A DNA stretch of 64,000 nucleotides. Origin: Lysobacteraceae bacterium. GTDB taxonomy: Bacteria; Bdellovibrionota; UBA1018; JAGTJX01. Each line of letters starts with the position of its first letter. The stretch's first letter is position 1. Location: NCBI GenBank assembly GCA_023657465.1, contig JAGTJX010000003.1, positions 499,889 to 563,888 on the forward strand, given 5' to 3'. Position numbers and translations under genes: made by a program. The notes under the pieces were generated by a model. It did no database searches. It saw only the letters and a list, made by a program, of their open reading frames with translations, and had not been told where the DNA came from. Below are positions 8,821-17,343 of this stretch, piece by piece.

Positions 8821-8860
8821 GTGTCAGAAAACTAGCGTAAGTTCTATGAATCACAATGAA

Positions 8861-9397
8861 TCAAACTTTTAAATTCACCCACACTAGATCATCACGATAA
8901 GCACCTGTCAAACCTTCAACTAAGTTGAGCTTAACGTACTGAAATACAACTTTGTACTCTCTTCCCCAGGATACGACTCGAGAAAACGCTAACTGCTCAA
9001 GGAATCTACCAACTGGGTTTCCTTTTTTAGCACCCGTAACGAGCATTGAAATAGCTCCAGTGAGTCTGCGTAAGAATGATTGAAAAGCCTTACGTGTTTT
9101 AGCGCGAATGAGAAGGTGAACTTGATTACCATTCACCGATAATTCATAAACTGAGATTCCATATAACCGTGAGAAACTAACAATCATCGCTCTAATCTTA
9201 AATTGATGCTTAGGATTGAGGAGAGACCACTCACCTTTAGCTTTCTCGGCTCTCAAAACAATGTGGAGTGCACGCTTATGATCGAAAGGACGTGCAATCT
9301 TCCTCTTACCCTGTCGGAGAGATCCTCCGTGAGCAAGCTGAACTTTTATAGATTCTTTTGTTCGACTAAACAAGCTGAGTTGTGTCTGTTTCTTCAT
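8861..9397 (-). CDS. REP-associated tyrosine transposase (RAYT, Y1_Tnp family)
   Basis: A 178-residue single-domain protein of the IS200-like Y1 transposase family that mobilises REP palindromes. Visible elements are DHKRALHIVLRAEKAKG (first strand), the beta strand VNGNQVHLLIRA where the HUH motif sits, the Gly-Arg-Phe element VGRFLEQLAFSRV, and the nucleophile region VFQYVKLNLVEGL, in which Tyr aligns with the catalytic YIHLNP tyrosine. The HUH motif is usually HVHLL. Here it is QVHLL, with Gln replacing the first His, so activity is uncertain. A REP-like element lies 41 bases downstream, and two more are in the window. There are no terminal inverted repeats, as expected for a domesticated RAYT. 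Confidence 0.85.
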   Translation of the reverse strand: MKKQTQLSLFSRTKESIKVQLAHGGSLRQGKRKIARPFDHKRALHIVLRAEKAKGEWSLLNPKHQFKIRAMIVSFSRLYGISVYELSVNGNQVHLLIRAKTRKAFQSFLRRLTGAISMLVTGAKKGNPVGRFLEQLAFSRVVSWGREYKVVFQYVKLNLVEGLTGAYRDDLVWVNLKV

Positions 9398-9513
9398 TTA
9401 ATTACAAAAATTAATTACTTCAATTTTAATATTGGGGCAATGGTATTTTTAATAAATAAATCCAATTGTTTTAGTCACTTGACGGAAATAACACAGCAAC
9501 ATAGAAACATTGA

Positions 9514-10410
9514 ATGAGACGGCTCACCCTCATCGCAGTTCTTCTATTCTGTAATTCGTCACTTGCTGCTTCTACAATCCAACATGAATTCATCTCTCAC
9601 CCAAATGACTCAGCAAAAAAAGTTGAATATTACTGGACGAAACCAGAGAAGGCGGGAAGATGGCCTGCAATTATTTACATTCATGGACACCAAGAACCTG
9701 AACGCCCGGGTGGCAAAGATTATGTCGATTGGGGAGTATTAAAAGATGCCTCAGAACATGGATATGTTGCTGTTGCAGTGTCTCAGCCTGGTTATGGTGA
9801 ATCGAGCGGACCACCTGATTTCTGTGGCCCCTTTACGCAACAAGCAATCCAGAGCGTAATTGATCTCTTTCGTAAAAAAGACTTTGTTAAACCAGATAAA
9901 ATTGGCATCCCTGGAGTAAGCCGTGGTGCAATCGTCGCTAGCATGATCATTACTCAGGATCAGAAAAAAGCAGCGGCAGCTCTCCTGTCAGGGTCTTATG
10001 ATTTACATGACAGCTTTAACAAACTGATCAGAGCGAGAAAAACTGACTCGATAGCAAAAAGCATTGCGGAGAACATTTATAACGAAATCAGCCAGACTGA
10101 AACAATCAAATCAACTGATGTCCTAACAACTCAAGCTATAAAAGCACTTACTCGTAGAGCAATCTCACAGGAATCATTCTCCATGCGCTCTACACTCAGT
10201 CACGCAGAAAAAATAAAAACTCCTCTCCTCATTCTTAATGGAGCAAAAGACAATCGAACATTTCCTTATCAAGCAAAAAAACTCTCAAAGAGTGTAAGTG
10301 ATAAAGGCATATATGCGAAAGTTATGATCTACCCAAACTTCGGGCATTTTATCCAGGTTCAAGAAAGATCAAAGGAAACGATTCCATTTTTCACGAAGCA
10401 TTTAAAGTAA
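9514..10410 (+). CDS. Secreted alpha/beta hydrolase (dienelactone hydrolase/S9-like)
   Basis: Predicted periplasmic hydrolase of 298 residues. The signal peptide MRRLTLIAVLLFCNSSLAAS is followed by an alpha/beta hydrolase fold. PAIIYIHGHQEPERPGG gives the oxyanion loop, and IGIPGVSRGAIVAS holds the nucleophile Ser in GxSxG. LLILNGAKDNRTFPYQAKKL supplies the acidic residue, and YPNFGHFIQ supplies the catalytic His. The layout matches the prolyl-oligopeptidase/dienelactone hydrolase group, acting on an ester or peptide that cannot be named. It is a single gene between convergent and divergent neighbours, preceded by an AT-rich stretch at 9400-9510. Confidence 0.82.
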   Translation: MRRLTLIAVLLFCNSSLAASTIQHEFISHPNDSAKKVEYYWTKPEKAGRWPAIIYIHGHQEPERPGGKDYVDWGVLKDASEHGYVAVAVSQPGYGESSGPPDFCGPFTQQAIQSVIDLFRKKDFVKPDKIGIPGVSRGAIVASMIITQDQKKAAAALLSGSYDLHDSFNKLIRARKTDSIAKSIAENIYNEISQTETIKSTDVLTTQAIKALTRRAISQESFSMRSTLSHAEKIKTPLLILNGAKDNRTFPYQAKKLSKSVSDKGIYAKVMIYPNFGHFIQVQERSKETIPFFTKHLK

Positions 10411-10437
10411 AGAAAAATTCAAAGACTAAACTAGCGA

Positions 10438-10916
10438 CTACTTAAAACTATATTCTTTGGACCAGTAGTTAGAGCCAATAAGACGCTCACATCGAACATC
10501 TTCTGTGAGTTTGATCGATGGATTCTTGTGTGAGGATGTGCCTTTAGGAATCACAGTGACTTCAGCTAGCGCACCATTTTGATTATGTCTGAATCGCTGA
10601 GAAAGAAAAATCAGCGTGTAGCTTCTAGTATCACCTGCAAAAACTACGTAGTTATGACCATAGGGATTAAATTTTGCATAGTCGACATTTACATCTATCT
10701 CGACTTTCTTCTGCTTAATCGGGGCAATATTGTGATTGGAAACCAGAGCTTTCCAACTGAGGTATTCCAGATCTGAACCGACGATCACATCGTGCTTAAA
10801 GCAAAATGTATTGTGGCTGTTCTTGCAAAAGAACATGAATGTTCATAACTTGCAGCTTGAGTTAAAACGGACATCAACAAACTCTGTATAAAAATCACAG
10901 TTAACCCATTTGACAT
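10438..10916 (-). pseudogene. Small secreted protein gene with an apparent frameshift
   Basis: The 132-residue reading from ATG 10836 has no export signal. One frame over, ATG 10916 opens a typical signal peptide (MSNGLTVIFIQSLLMSVLTQAAS) that runs to a stop at about 10788. Joining the two frames within 10790-10842, for example at the TTTT run near 10824, gives a secreted protein of about 158 residues containing CFKHDVIVGSDLEYLSW and ending SNYWSKEYSFK. The gene starts 15 bases after the coaD stop on the same strand, so it may ride on the coaD transcript. Function unknown. The shift may be real or an assembly indel. Confidence 0.6.
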
Positions 10917-10930
10917 GTAGTATCAAAGCA

Positions 10931-11422
10931 TTACCGTTTACGAATCAAGTCCTGTTTTCCCTTAAGACTTTCAATGACTTGCTTAGGAACATAGTGAGAA
11001 ATATCCCCTCCGTAGAGGAAAAGCTCTTTGATCATTGAAGAGCTTACGAAATAGAGATTCTGAGACGTCATCATGAACACGGTTTCGACTTTAGCGGTGA
11101 TGTTCTTATTCATGCTCGCCATCATGAATTCGTATTCGAAGTCACTCGCTGCGCGGAGGCCACGGACGACTGCACTGATCTTATTCTGCTCAGCGTACTC
11201 CATGATGAGGCCAGACCAACGGTCGACCTTCACTCGAGCCTTGCCCTTCACGACTTGCTTAATGAGCTCTACTCGTTCATCAGGAGTGAAGAGTGGAGAC
11301 TTCTGACCTGTACCTGCAACGACAATGGTCACTTCATCGAAAAGAGAGAGCGCGCGATCGAGAATATCGAGATGACCATTGGTGATCGGATCGAATGAAC
11401 CTGGATATATTGCTGATCTCAT
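10931..11422 (-). CDS. coaD: Phosphopantetheine adenylyltransferase
   Basis: Catalyses the fourth step of coenzyme A synthesis: ATP plus 4'-phosphopantetheine gives dephospho-CoA and pyrophosphate. The 163-residue length is normal. The nucleotidyltransferase signature IYPGSFDPITNGHLDI (T/HxGH motif) is at the N-terminus, followed by VVRGLRAASDFEYEFMM and the C-terminal MMTSQNLYFVSSSMIKEL with the ISSS/T-like binding motif. It follows rsmD by 10 bases on the same strand, the common rsmD-coaD arrangement in bacteria. Cytosolic. Confidence 0.97.
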   Translation of the reverse strand: MRSAIYPGSFDPITNGHLDILDRALSLFDEVTIVVAGTGQKSPLFTPDERVELIKQVVKGKARVKVDRWSGLIMEYAEQNKISAVVRGLRAASDFEYEFMMASMNKNITAKVETVFMMTSQNLYFVSSSMIKELFLYGGDISHYVPKQVIESLKGKQDLIRKR

Positions 11423-11432
11423 TACGCTCTCC

Positions 11433-12023
11433 TCATCCTAAATCCCGCTTGTAGTGAGTGAGTACGCTATCGCCATACTCTTGCTCTCTCGTTTTGGTCA
11501 GTACACCTAAAGTTTCAGGCAACTCTAGCACTCTGTCTGACCACTCCAGAATAAACATGCCCCCCTCTTTTAGCAAAGTTTTCCAAGGAAAACCCTCTAA
11601 AAGTTTTATTTCCCAACCGAGACCATACGGAGGATCTGCGAAGATGAAGTCGTATTGTGTCCGAGTGGGAGACAGCGAAGCTGTCTCGTGCGAAGCGCCA
11701 GGGGGACGAAGTAAAGACTCAATAGACTTTGTATAAATATGAGACTCATCTTCTACACCCAATAATTTCTGATTCGCATTCAACGCATTAATAGCCTTCG
11801 TGTCTGAATCATAGAAGTCAGCCCATGTGGCACCTCGAGAGAGCGCTTCGAATCCAATGGCTCCTGAACCTGAGAAGAGATCGAGTACGCGAGAATCTGG
11901 AATTTGGAATTGAATGGAATTGAAGAGTGCCTGACGGATTTTAGCTTGAGTAGGACGAGTAGAATCCCCATCGGGGGTTAGAATGGAACAACCTTTAAAT
12001 CGGCCTCCCGTGATCTTGACCAA
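11433..12023 (-). CDS. rsmD: 16S rRNA (guanine966-N2)-methyltransferase, with a REP-encoded insert
   Basis: Methylates G966 of 16S rRNA in the assembled 30S subunit. The N-terminal MVKITGGRFKGCSI and TRPTQAKIRQALFNSI are family hallmarks. RVLDLFSGSGAIGFEALSRG is the SAM-binding motif I, and YDFIFADPPYGLGWE is the catalytic DPPY motif. Between YTKSIESLL and YDFIFADPPY lies RPPGASHETASLSPTRTQ, which the REP-like element at 11660-11705 encodes in frame. Other RsmD proteins have a shorter loop there. The gene shares a strand and short spacing with coaD. The enzyme core looks intact. Confidence 0.95.
   Translation of the reverse strand: MVKITGGRFKGCSILTPDGDSTRPTQAKIRQALFNSIQFQIPDSRVLDLFSGSGAIGFEALSRGATWADFYDSDTKAINALNANQKLLGVEDESHIYTKSIESLLRPPGASHETASLSPTRTQYDFIFADPPYGLGWEIKLLEGFPWKTLLKEGGMFILEWSDRVLELPETLGVLTKTREQEYGDSVLTHYKRDLG
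11660..11705 (+). repeat. REP-like palindromic element, copy B, inside rsmD
   Basis: A stem AGACAGC-GAA-GCTGTCT has CCGAGTGGG on its left and CGTGCGAAGCGCC on its right, matching copy A in flanks and loop while the stem bases covary (AAACAAC/GTTGTTT against AGACAGC/GCTGTCT). It lies entirely within the rsmD reading frame and is translated without a stop. Confidence 0.75.
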
Positions 12024-12026
12024 GAG

Positions 12027-12578
12027 TTAGCCGGTTCTTCTAGCGCCCGATTGAGACTTCTTCATGGGAACTCGAAACTCTGTGCCATCTACTAATTGAA
12101 CAACAAATGTACCTTCGTCGAATTTGAGTGATACGGATTGTTCGCCAGACTCATAATTGAGTTCTAGCTCCATATCTCCTTTGAGAGTCATCGAAAGGAG
12201 ACCAGGTCCTCCACTTGATTGAGACATTTTTGATTTCTCCTGACTTCGATTAGAAATGGGCACTACTTTTGGGGTTGAAGGATATTCTTCTTCTTGAACT
12301 TCCTCGGTGACAACTGGCTCAGTTTTCTGCTCTGTGTCTACCGGAGCAGCAGACAATAGCCCAACGCTTCCAGTCTCTTCTTCGCCGAGATCACCTAGAG
12401 TTTCCTCCATTGATCCGCCTTCTCCACCACCGCTAGCTTGAAATTCATTGAGAGATACGGCTTCAGCTGGCTCTAAAGCAGGTGCAGGATCAGCTTCAGG
12501 CTCAGCAGGTGCTTTTGACTGCAACTTCTCAATATCATTCATGATCTGGTTGATCTCGTCTAATGAATCTTCTGACAT
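12027..12578 (-). CDS. Acidic protein of unknown function
   Basis: A 183-residue protein. Residues 1-130 are low-complexity, rich in Glu, Pro, Ala and Ser (EAVSLNEFQASGGGEGG, VVTEEVQEEEYPSTPKV), and probably disordered. The C-terminal 45 residues form a compact beta-rich segment (GDMELELNYESGEQSVSLKF, then GTFVVQLVDGTEFRVPMKK). No signal peptide. It ends 3 bases before rsmD and is probably co-transcribed with rsmD and coaD. I do not recognise the family. The folded tail could be a binding domain. Confidence 0.75.
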   Translation of the reverse strand: MSEDSLDEINQIMNDIEKLQSKAPAEPEADPAPALEPAEAVSLNEFQASGGGEGGSMEETLGDLGEEETGSVGLLSAAPVDTEQKTEPVVTEEVQEEEYPSTPKVVPISNRSQEKSKMSQSSGGPGLLSMTLKGDMELELNYESGEQSVSLKFDEGTFVVQLVDGTEFRVPMKKSQSGARRTG

Positions 12579-12642
12579 GGGCGTACCCTTCCTTGCTCTC
12601 TATTTCGGCAGCCTTTAAGTTCAACTTTACCCTTTTTTAAGG

Positions 12643-12666
12643 TATTAACCCCAAGGGGGGTTTTTG
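12643..12666 (+). terminator. Hairpin plus T-run between divergent genes
   Basis: AACCCC-AAGG-GGGGTT followed by TTTGTTTT resembles an intrinsic terminator reading rightward. No rightward gene precedes it, and it lies immediately ahead of the 12684 start. It may instead be a leader attenuator, or a structured 5' end of that mRNA. Confidence 0.35.
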
Positions 12667-12683
12667 TTTTGGATCAAGAGCAG

Positions 12684-15242
12684 ATGTCTAATTGGTTACC
12701 AGGGCTAGAGGAATCACCCCGTGCAAGCCAGGGTAAGGTGCGTCCGTCACTCAGACTAGACCCACTCATCGAACGCTCCGCACTCCATCTCAAACCCAAT
12801 GTAGAAAAAAAAGACGTTCGTCAGATCCTTACGACTCAAGTTCCTTCTCCAGAATACCCTCTCACAAAAGTCTACAGTTACTTGCTTCAAGATTTTTTGA
12901 CTGAGTTTGGACATCGAAACGAACTCCTTGAACAACTCAATAAGACAAGACGCGAATCATTAGCGCAATACTTAGGTTTTCTCAATGTGAACCGCGAGAT
13001 TGCACTTCAAGTTTTCTGGAAAGAAATTTGTTTCGTCTGGCTCATGAAAGCAACCTTGCTCAAGCGCTGGAGTGACTTAGGATTAAGAGAATGGAATGCT
13101 GCAGATCTCAAGGATTTAAACTTTTCTCTCTCGCGCGCTTTAAGACCCCTCCTTCCTACAGATCGTAAGGAATGCCTCATCACTCAATCGAGTTTCTATT
13201 CCTGGCTTGTTCCTTCACAGGAACTCCGGTCAAAAGTTCACGAAACGCTCTCTGGGATCAGCTTCACTGACGAGACATTCGAGTCCTGGGTTTCGGCTAC
13301 ACTTCCCACTCTTAATCAAATCGAATCCTATGATCCTCACTGCTTGAAGGCACTCTTAAGCACTCTCTTCTCGGACGCTCAAGTGAAACAAGTTTTCTCA
13401 CCTACTCTTCGAACAGGCGAAATCATCCGTGCGTTCCCCAAACAAGCACAGTGGGTAGGACTCGAACAATCTGCGTTTTTGATTTTGATCGCTGAGACTT
13501 ACAAGCTCTGGGAGAAACCTTCGAGTCCGCCTCTTTGGGAAATTGGCTCAGGAGTGGACTGGCTCAAACATCCCAATCAATTGGGATTGAAACTAGGCGC
13601 GCCTATCTTACAAACCAAAGACAAAATTCTAGAAATTGAATCTTTCGATCTCTCCATCGTGGTCGAAGAATCTATCACACGCGCAAGCGGTAAGTCACTT
13701 CAGTCGATGAGACTGAAATACGAACTGGAGAATGGCGCTTTCTCTAAGCATTTCCGTGGCTCAAATATCAGCGTAGGACACATGCAGACTCTACTTGCTC
13801 TCAGTAAACTCAGACCCGGTGGATCTCTCATATGGCTCCGAGATGAGAGACTCGGTGAACACGAGCCACAACCTGGACTCAAAGAGCTCTTAGGCAATAG
13901 TTTACTCGTGAAGGAATGGGATCTCTCCCAGATGCAGATTGATTTTCACTCCAAGTCTCCAGCACTTCCTAAGTACATTTATCTCTTCAAACGTGAGATC
14001 AATGCAGATTTGAAAAAAGCGAATCGTCCTGAGCGCATTCAAGCTAAGGGCGCACTTCGTAGTCATATCGAAGTTCCATACTTCTTAAATGATCTTTTTG
14101 CAGAAGCGGTCAACTCAGAACACTCTGAATCTACTAAGAAGTGGGAGATTCAGAGACTCGTAAGCCCAATCCCTCAACTCGATTGGGAACAGAAGTGGCC
14201 AGAGCCCAATTGCATGCAGAATGCTTCGCTCGCTCAGAAGATCTCTCGCAATTCTCTCCCTCTGGGTAGTTTAGTTTCGATTAAGCACATTGGAATTGAG
14301 AAGAGCACGGTGTCTCCGAGTTTATTTGATTCAGGCCATCCTGCGATTTCTACTGATGCAAACTCAAATCGACTCCTCCTCTCTCATCAGTTCAACAATC
14401 AGAGCAATAGACTGTCAGTCGTCTGGGGATCAAACACCGAAGCGTTCTTAGGCGGATTCTTGATTCATACACCCAATCCTCAGTGGAGAGCCAGTCTCTA
14501 TGCTTACTTGAGCTCACCCGCGGTTACGAATTGGCTCGATCATCATGTGGAACAGAAACAAGGTCGCTGGATACTAAAAGAGCACCACATCAAACAAATT
14601 CCAGTGCCGAAAATATTCGCTGAAGTATTCCGTGAACCTCTCAACACTTCAGATCTTCATGAGCCTGAACTAGAGACAGCGCTTAAGAATGTGATCTTCA
14701 ATCCAGACGTACTTCTAGAACTCTGTAAGAATCAAATGCGTGATGGCGTGAATCTTCAAGTCTACGCGCACGTTTCTGTGATGCTCGCTGATCATGAAAG
14801 TTGCTTGAAGCCCTATACAGATTCTATCAAGCGTGATGGAAGTTTCCGTTGGAGCAAGCTCATCAAGCTACTTCCTCAGCAAGATCTCGTGCCCTGGCAT
14901 CTTCACCCTGAAGTGAGAGTCTCTGGTTCTCTACCTGCTCATATTCCGATCACTAGAATGGATCCTGTCAAAACTCCGTTTGAAGGAATCCTCCTCATCA
15001 CAGAAGCGGGACTCAATGTGGGAGTTCAGATTCAAGGCTCGCGCGCACTTCAAGAAATCCTCACGGATCAATTCCTAGAACTCAAGCACCCGACCTGGTC
15101 AGAGCTCATTAGTCAAGTGAAACTCCCTAGGAACGCAGAGCTCAGCGCACCTACAGCAAGAGAAGTTCTACGCTGCGTAAACGAGCAGACCAAACTCACA
15201 GAAAAGCTCAAGCAAATCTTAGCAACCTGTTTAGAGTTCTGA
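12684..15242 (+). CDS. Degenerate N6-adenine DNA-methylase-like protein
   Basis: An 852-residue protein (857 if TTG 12669 is used; ATG 12684 has AAGAG before it). Its plan resembles type I/IIG adenine methylases. A helical N-terminal part is followed by a Rossmann-like region VFSPTLRTGEIIRAFP...WVGLEQSAF, then SVGHMQTLLALSKLRPGGSL. After that comes a TRD-like part with YLSSPAVTNWL and LKEHHIKQIPVPK. Motif I, normally DPxCGxG, reads SPTLRTG. The NPPY motif IV is absent, its place being taken by SFDLSIVVEESITR. SAM-dependent methylation is therefore not expected. Fifteen bases downstream lies a second unknown gene, which suggests a two-gene operon. The family assignment is by pattern only. Confidence 0.55.
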   Translation: MSNWLPGLEESPRASQGKVRPSLRLDPLIERSALHLKPNVEKKDVRQILTTQVPSPEYPLTKVYSYLLQDFLTEFGHRNELLEQLNKTRRESLAQYLGFLNVNREIALQVFWKEICFVWLMKATLLKRWSDLGLREWNAADLKDLNFSLSRALRPLLPTDRKECLITQSSFYSWLVPSQELRSKVHETLSGISFTDETFESWVSATLPTLNQIESYDPHCLKALLSTLFSDAQVKQVFSPTLRTGEIIRAFPKQAQWVGLEQSAFLILIAETYKLWEKPSSPPLWEIGSGVDWLKHPNQLGLKLGAPILQTKDKILEIESFDLSIVVEESITRASGKSLQSMRLKYELENGAFSKHFRGSNISVGHMQTLLALSKLRPGGSLIWLRDERLGEHEPQPGLKELLGNSLLVKEWDLSQMQIDFHSKSPALPKYIYLFKREINADLKKANRPERIQAKGALRSHIEVPYFLNDLFAEAVNSEHSESTKKWEIQRLVSPIPQLDWEQKWPEPNCMQNASLAQKISRNSLPLGSLVSIKHIGIEKSTVSPSLFDSGHPAISTDANSNRLLLSHQFNNQSNRLSVVWGSNTEAFLGGFLIHTPNPQWRASLYAYLSSPAVTNWLDHHVEQKQGRWILKEHHIKQIPVPKIFAEVFREPLNTSDLHEPELETALKNVIFNPDVLLELCKNQMRDGVNLQVYAHVSVMLADHESCLKPYTDSIKRDGSFRWSKLIKLLPQQDLVPWHLHPEVRVSGSLPAHIPITRMDPVKTPFEGILLITEAGLNVGVQIQGSRALQEILTDQFLELKHPTWSELISQVKLPRNAELSAPTAREVLRCVNEQTKLTEKLKQILATCLEF

Positions 15243-15256
15243 TACGATTTAGGCCT

Positions 15257-16012
15257 ATGACATGGATCGATCGCAGCCCTACTCATGAGCAGTACATTGC
15301 GTTTTGCAATCTCATGGATCTCCACAGAATGACTCTCAATTGGGTCAAGTCTGTTGCTGAAGGAACGCTCAGTCTTCCTGATCACTTAAGCCGTGTTTCT
15401 AGTCCTGGAATAAAGCTCACACTTGAACAGCTCGATCAACTCAGTGAAGATGATCTTCCGACAAGCTTCGATGAGATACTCAAGGAATGGGATCCCGAAG
15501 ATCTCATCCCTACGCTCGATCGTATTGTGAAGTCCATGCAAGCTTGGATACTTCAAGGCCTGATTGATCGTACTCAGCAATCTGATCACGAGTCGCTCAT
15601 TAATATTCTAGAGAACTCAAGCTTCACTTCAGGATCGACCATTGCTCAAACTAGATGGGCTGAGAATATCAAATCAAAACCATTCACACTCGATCAAGCC
15701 TACAATGCGTTTCTGTATTCACCTCTGGGCAAGAGCGGCCAAAAAGGTTTTCTACTTGAGCGTCGTAAGTCCACTCAGACCATCGAAATTGAAACCAACA
15801 TCCTCCCACTTCATAGTGCTTATTGGGAAATTAAAGCAGTCGCGCCTCTCGTCACACGACTTCATCTTCAGTGGATGCGAGGATTCATGTACAGACTTAA
15901 TTCTCAAATTTTGGTTTCTGAATTTGATACGAATAGTTTAAACACTTCAGGCGTGAGTTTTACGATTCATTCTGAATCGCCGCGGTCTCTTAATCCACCC
16001 ATTTTTCTATAA
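15257..16012 (+). CDS. Hypothetical protein, partner of the methylase-like gene
   Basis: A 251-residue cytosolic protein of unknown family. The N-terminal half is helical and acidic (LTLEQLDQLSEDDLPTSFDE). The C-terminal half has mixed beta structure (QTIEIETNILPLHSAYWEIK, VTRLHLQWMRGFMY). It starts 15 bases after the methylase-like gene and is probably translated from the same mRNA. Its last 46 bases overlap the 3' end of the convergent sigma-54 regulator gene, with both frames intact. Function unknown. Confidence 0.7.
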   Translation: MTWIDRSPTHEQYIAFCNLMDLHRMTLNWVKSVAEGTLSLPDHLSRVSSPGIKLTLEQLDQLSEDDLPTSFDEILKEWDPEDLIPTLDRIVKSMQAWILQGLIDRTQQSDHESLINILENSSFTSGSTIAQTRWAENIKSKPFTLDQAYNAFLYSPLGKSGQKGFLLERRKSTQTIEIETNILPLHSAYWEIKAVAPLVTRLHLQWMRGFMYRLNSQILVSEFDTNSLNTSGVSFTIHSESPRSLNPPIFL

Positions 16013-17343
16013 ATCGTACGTGACGTGATCCCGAGTAACTTCGCTGTGAGGTTCTTATCTCCTTGAGTAAGTTCGAGTGTTTTCTGAATGAGGAGACTCT
16101 CCACATCCTTAAGGGGTGTACCCATGGGAACAGTAATGTGCGAGCGGGAAACAGCAGAGCTGTTTTGCGCGACACGCCCAATGCTTTCGCTGAACGTACG
16201 AATATGCGGGGGCAAATGTTTCAGCTCAATCTGATTCTCATCACATAGCACGACTGCACGCTCAATCGCATTGGATAGTTCTCGAATATTTCCAGGCCAT
16301 GGATAATCTCTTAGAACTGCAAGTACTGACTCTGAAAGCTTCGTGATCGGACGATTGTGATTCTGTGAGTGAGCAAGAGTGAGTTCGCGAATCAACTTTG
16401 GAATATCTTCCCTACGCTCTCTCAGTGGCGGAACAATCATGCTCACGACATCGAGACGGAATCTTAAGTCTTCTCTGAACAATCCCTGCTTCACGAGATC
16501 TGATAAGTTTCTGTGTGTAGCCCCGATGACCCGCACGTCGACCTTCTTGGTCTCAGTAGAGCCTAGTCTCCTCACTTCGCCTTCTTGAAGAACTCTGAGG
16601 AGCACTGCTTGCACAGAGTATGGGAGATCACCAATCTCATCGAGGAGGAGCGTGCCTCGGTGGGCGACTTCGAATAATCCTGGTTTAGCGCTCACCGCTC
16701 CAGTGAATGCACCTTTTTCATAACCGAAGAGTTCTGCTTCAATGAGGCTTTCTGGGATCGCTGCACAATTGATCGCTACGAACTTCTGATCTCGCCTCTG
16801 ACTGAACTCATGAATTCGGTGAGCAATACGCTCTTTGCCCACACCGCTTTCTCCTTCGATGAGGATACTCACATCGGTAAGTGCAACTTGTTTCACGAGG
16901 ACATCGAGCTCTTTCCAGACGAGCGAATCAAAACCAGTCGACCAGCTGTTGTCAGAATCGAGAACTTGTTTCTTCGACTGTATGAATCTTTGCATCTCTT
17001 GAATTCGACCGAGGAGATCAGACTTACGGAAGGGTTTCAGCAGGAAATCCACTGCACCCTTTTTCATTGCTTCAACCGCGTCTTCGACAGTCCCATAAGC
17101 AGTCATGAGGAGAATCGGAATTTTGATTCCACGTACAGTGATTGCTTGCAGAAGCTCTATTCCTGTCATCTCAGGCATCCTTACATCTGTTACGATGCAG
17201 TCGTAGTGATCAGGATTCTGCGAGAGGAATGAGAGCGCTTCTCTGCCGTTCATGGCGGTTTGAACTGTGTGATCGGCTAGCTCTAGAATCTTCCTTGTTG
17301 AGCTTAAACTTTGAAGATCATCGTCCACTAATAATATTCTCAT
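15967..17343 (-). CDS. NtrC-family sigma-54-dependent response regulator
   Basis: Cytosolic transcription activator of about 458 residues. ATG 17343 is chosen because MRILLVDDD starts the receiver domain and overlaps the kinase stop as ATGA. The receiver (1-115) has the phospho-Asp in [13 protein letters not shown]. The AAA+ domain (about 140-365) shows Walker A GESGVGKE, the sigma-54 contact loop KGAFTGAV, Walker [10 protein letters not shown] and the R-finger region [13 protein letters not shown]. The C-terminal Fis-type helix-turn-helix is [20 protein letters not shown]. The linker between AAA+ and HTH contains a segment encoded by a REP-like element (16138-16178). The cognate kinase is the upstream gene. 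Confidence 0.95.
   Translation of the reverse strand: MRILLVDDDLQSLSSTRKILELADHTVQTAMNGREALSFLSQNPDHYDCIVTDVRMPEMTGIELLQAITVRGIKIPILLMTAYGTVEDAVEAMKKGAVDFLLKPFRKSDLLGRIQEMQRFIQSKKQVLDSDNSWSTGFDSLVWKELDVLVKQVALTDVSILIEGESGVGKERIAHRIHEFSQRRDQKFVAINCAAIPESLIEAELFGYEKGAFTGAVSAKPGLFEVAHRGTLLLDEIGDLPYSVQAVLLRVLQEGEVRRLGSTETKKVDVRVIGATHRNLSDLVKQGLFREDLRFRLDVVSMIVPPLRERREDIPKLIRELTLAHSQNHNRPITKLSESVLAVLRDYPWPGNIRELSNAIERAVVLCDENQIELKHLPPHIRTFSESIGRVAQNSSAVSRSHITVPMGTPLKDVESLLIQKTLELTQGDKNLTAKLLGITSRTIYRKMGGLRDRGDSE
16138..16178 (+). repeat. REP-like palindromic element, copy C, inside the regulator gene
   Basis: GTGCGAGCGGGAAACAGC, then AGAG and CTGTTTTGCGCGACACGCC, matches copy A (GTGTGAGCGGGAAACAAC...GTTGTTTCGTGAGAAGCGCC) in order and spacing, with a less perfect stem. 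It is translated in frame as [16 protein letters not shown] in the linker of the sigma-54 regulator. Confidence 0.65.
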
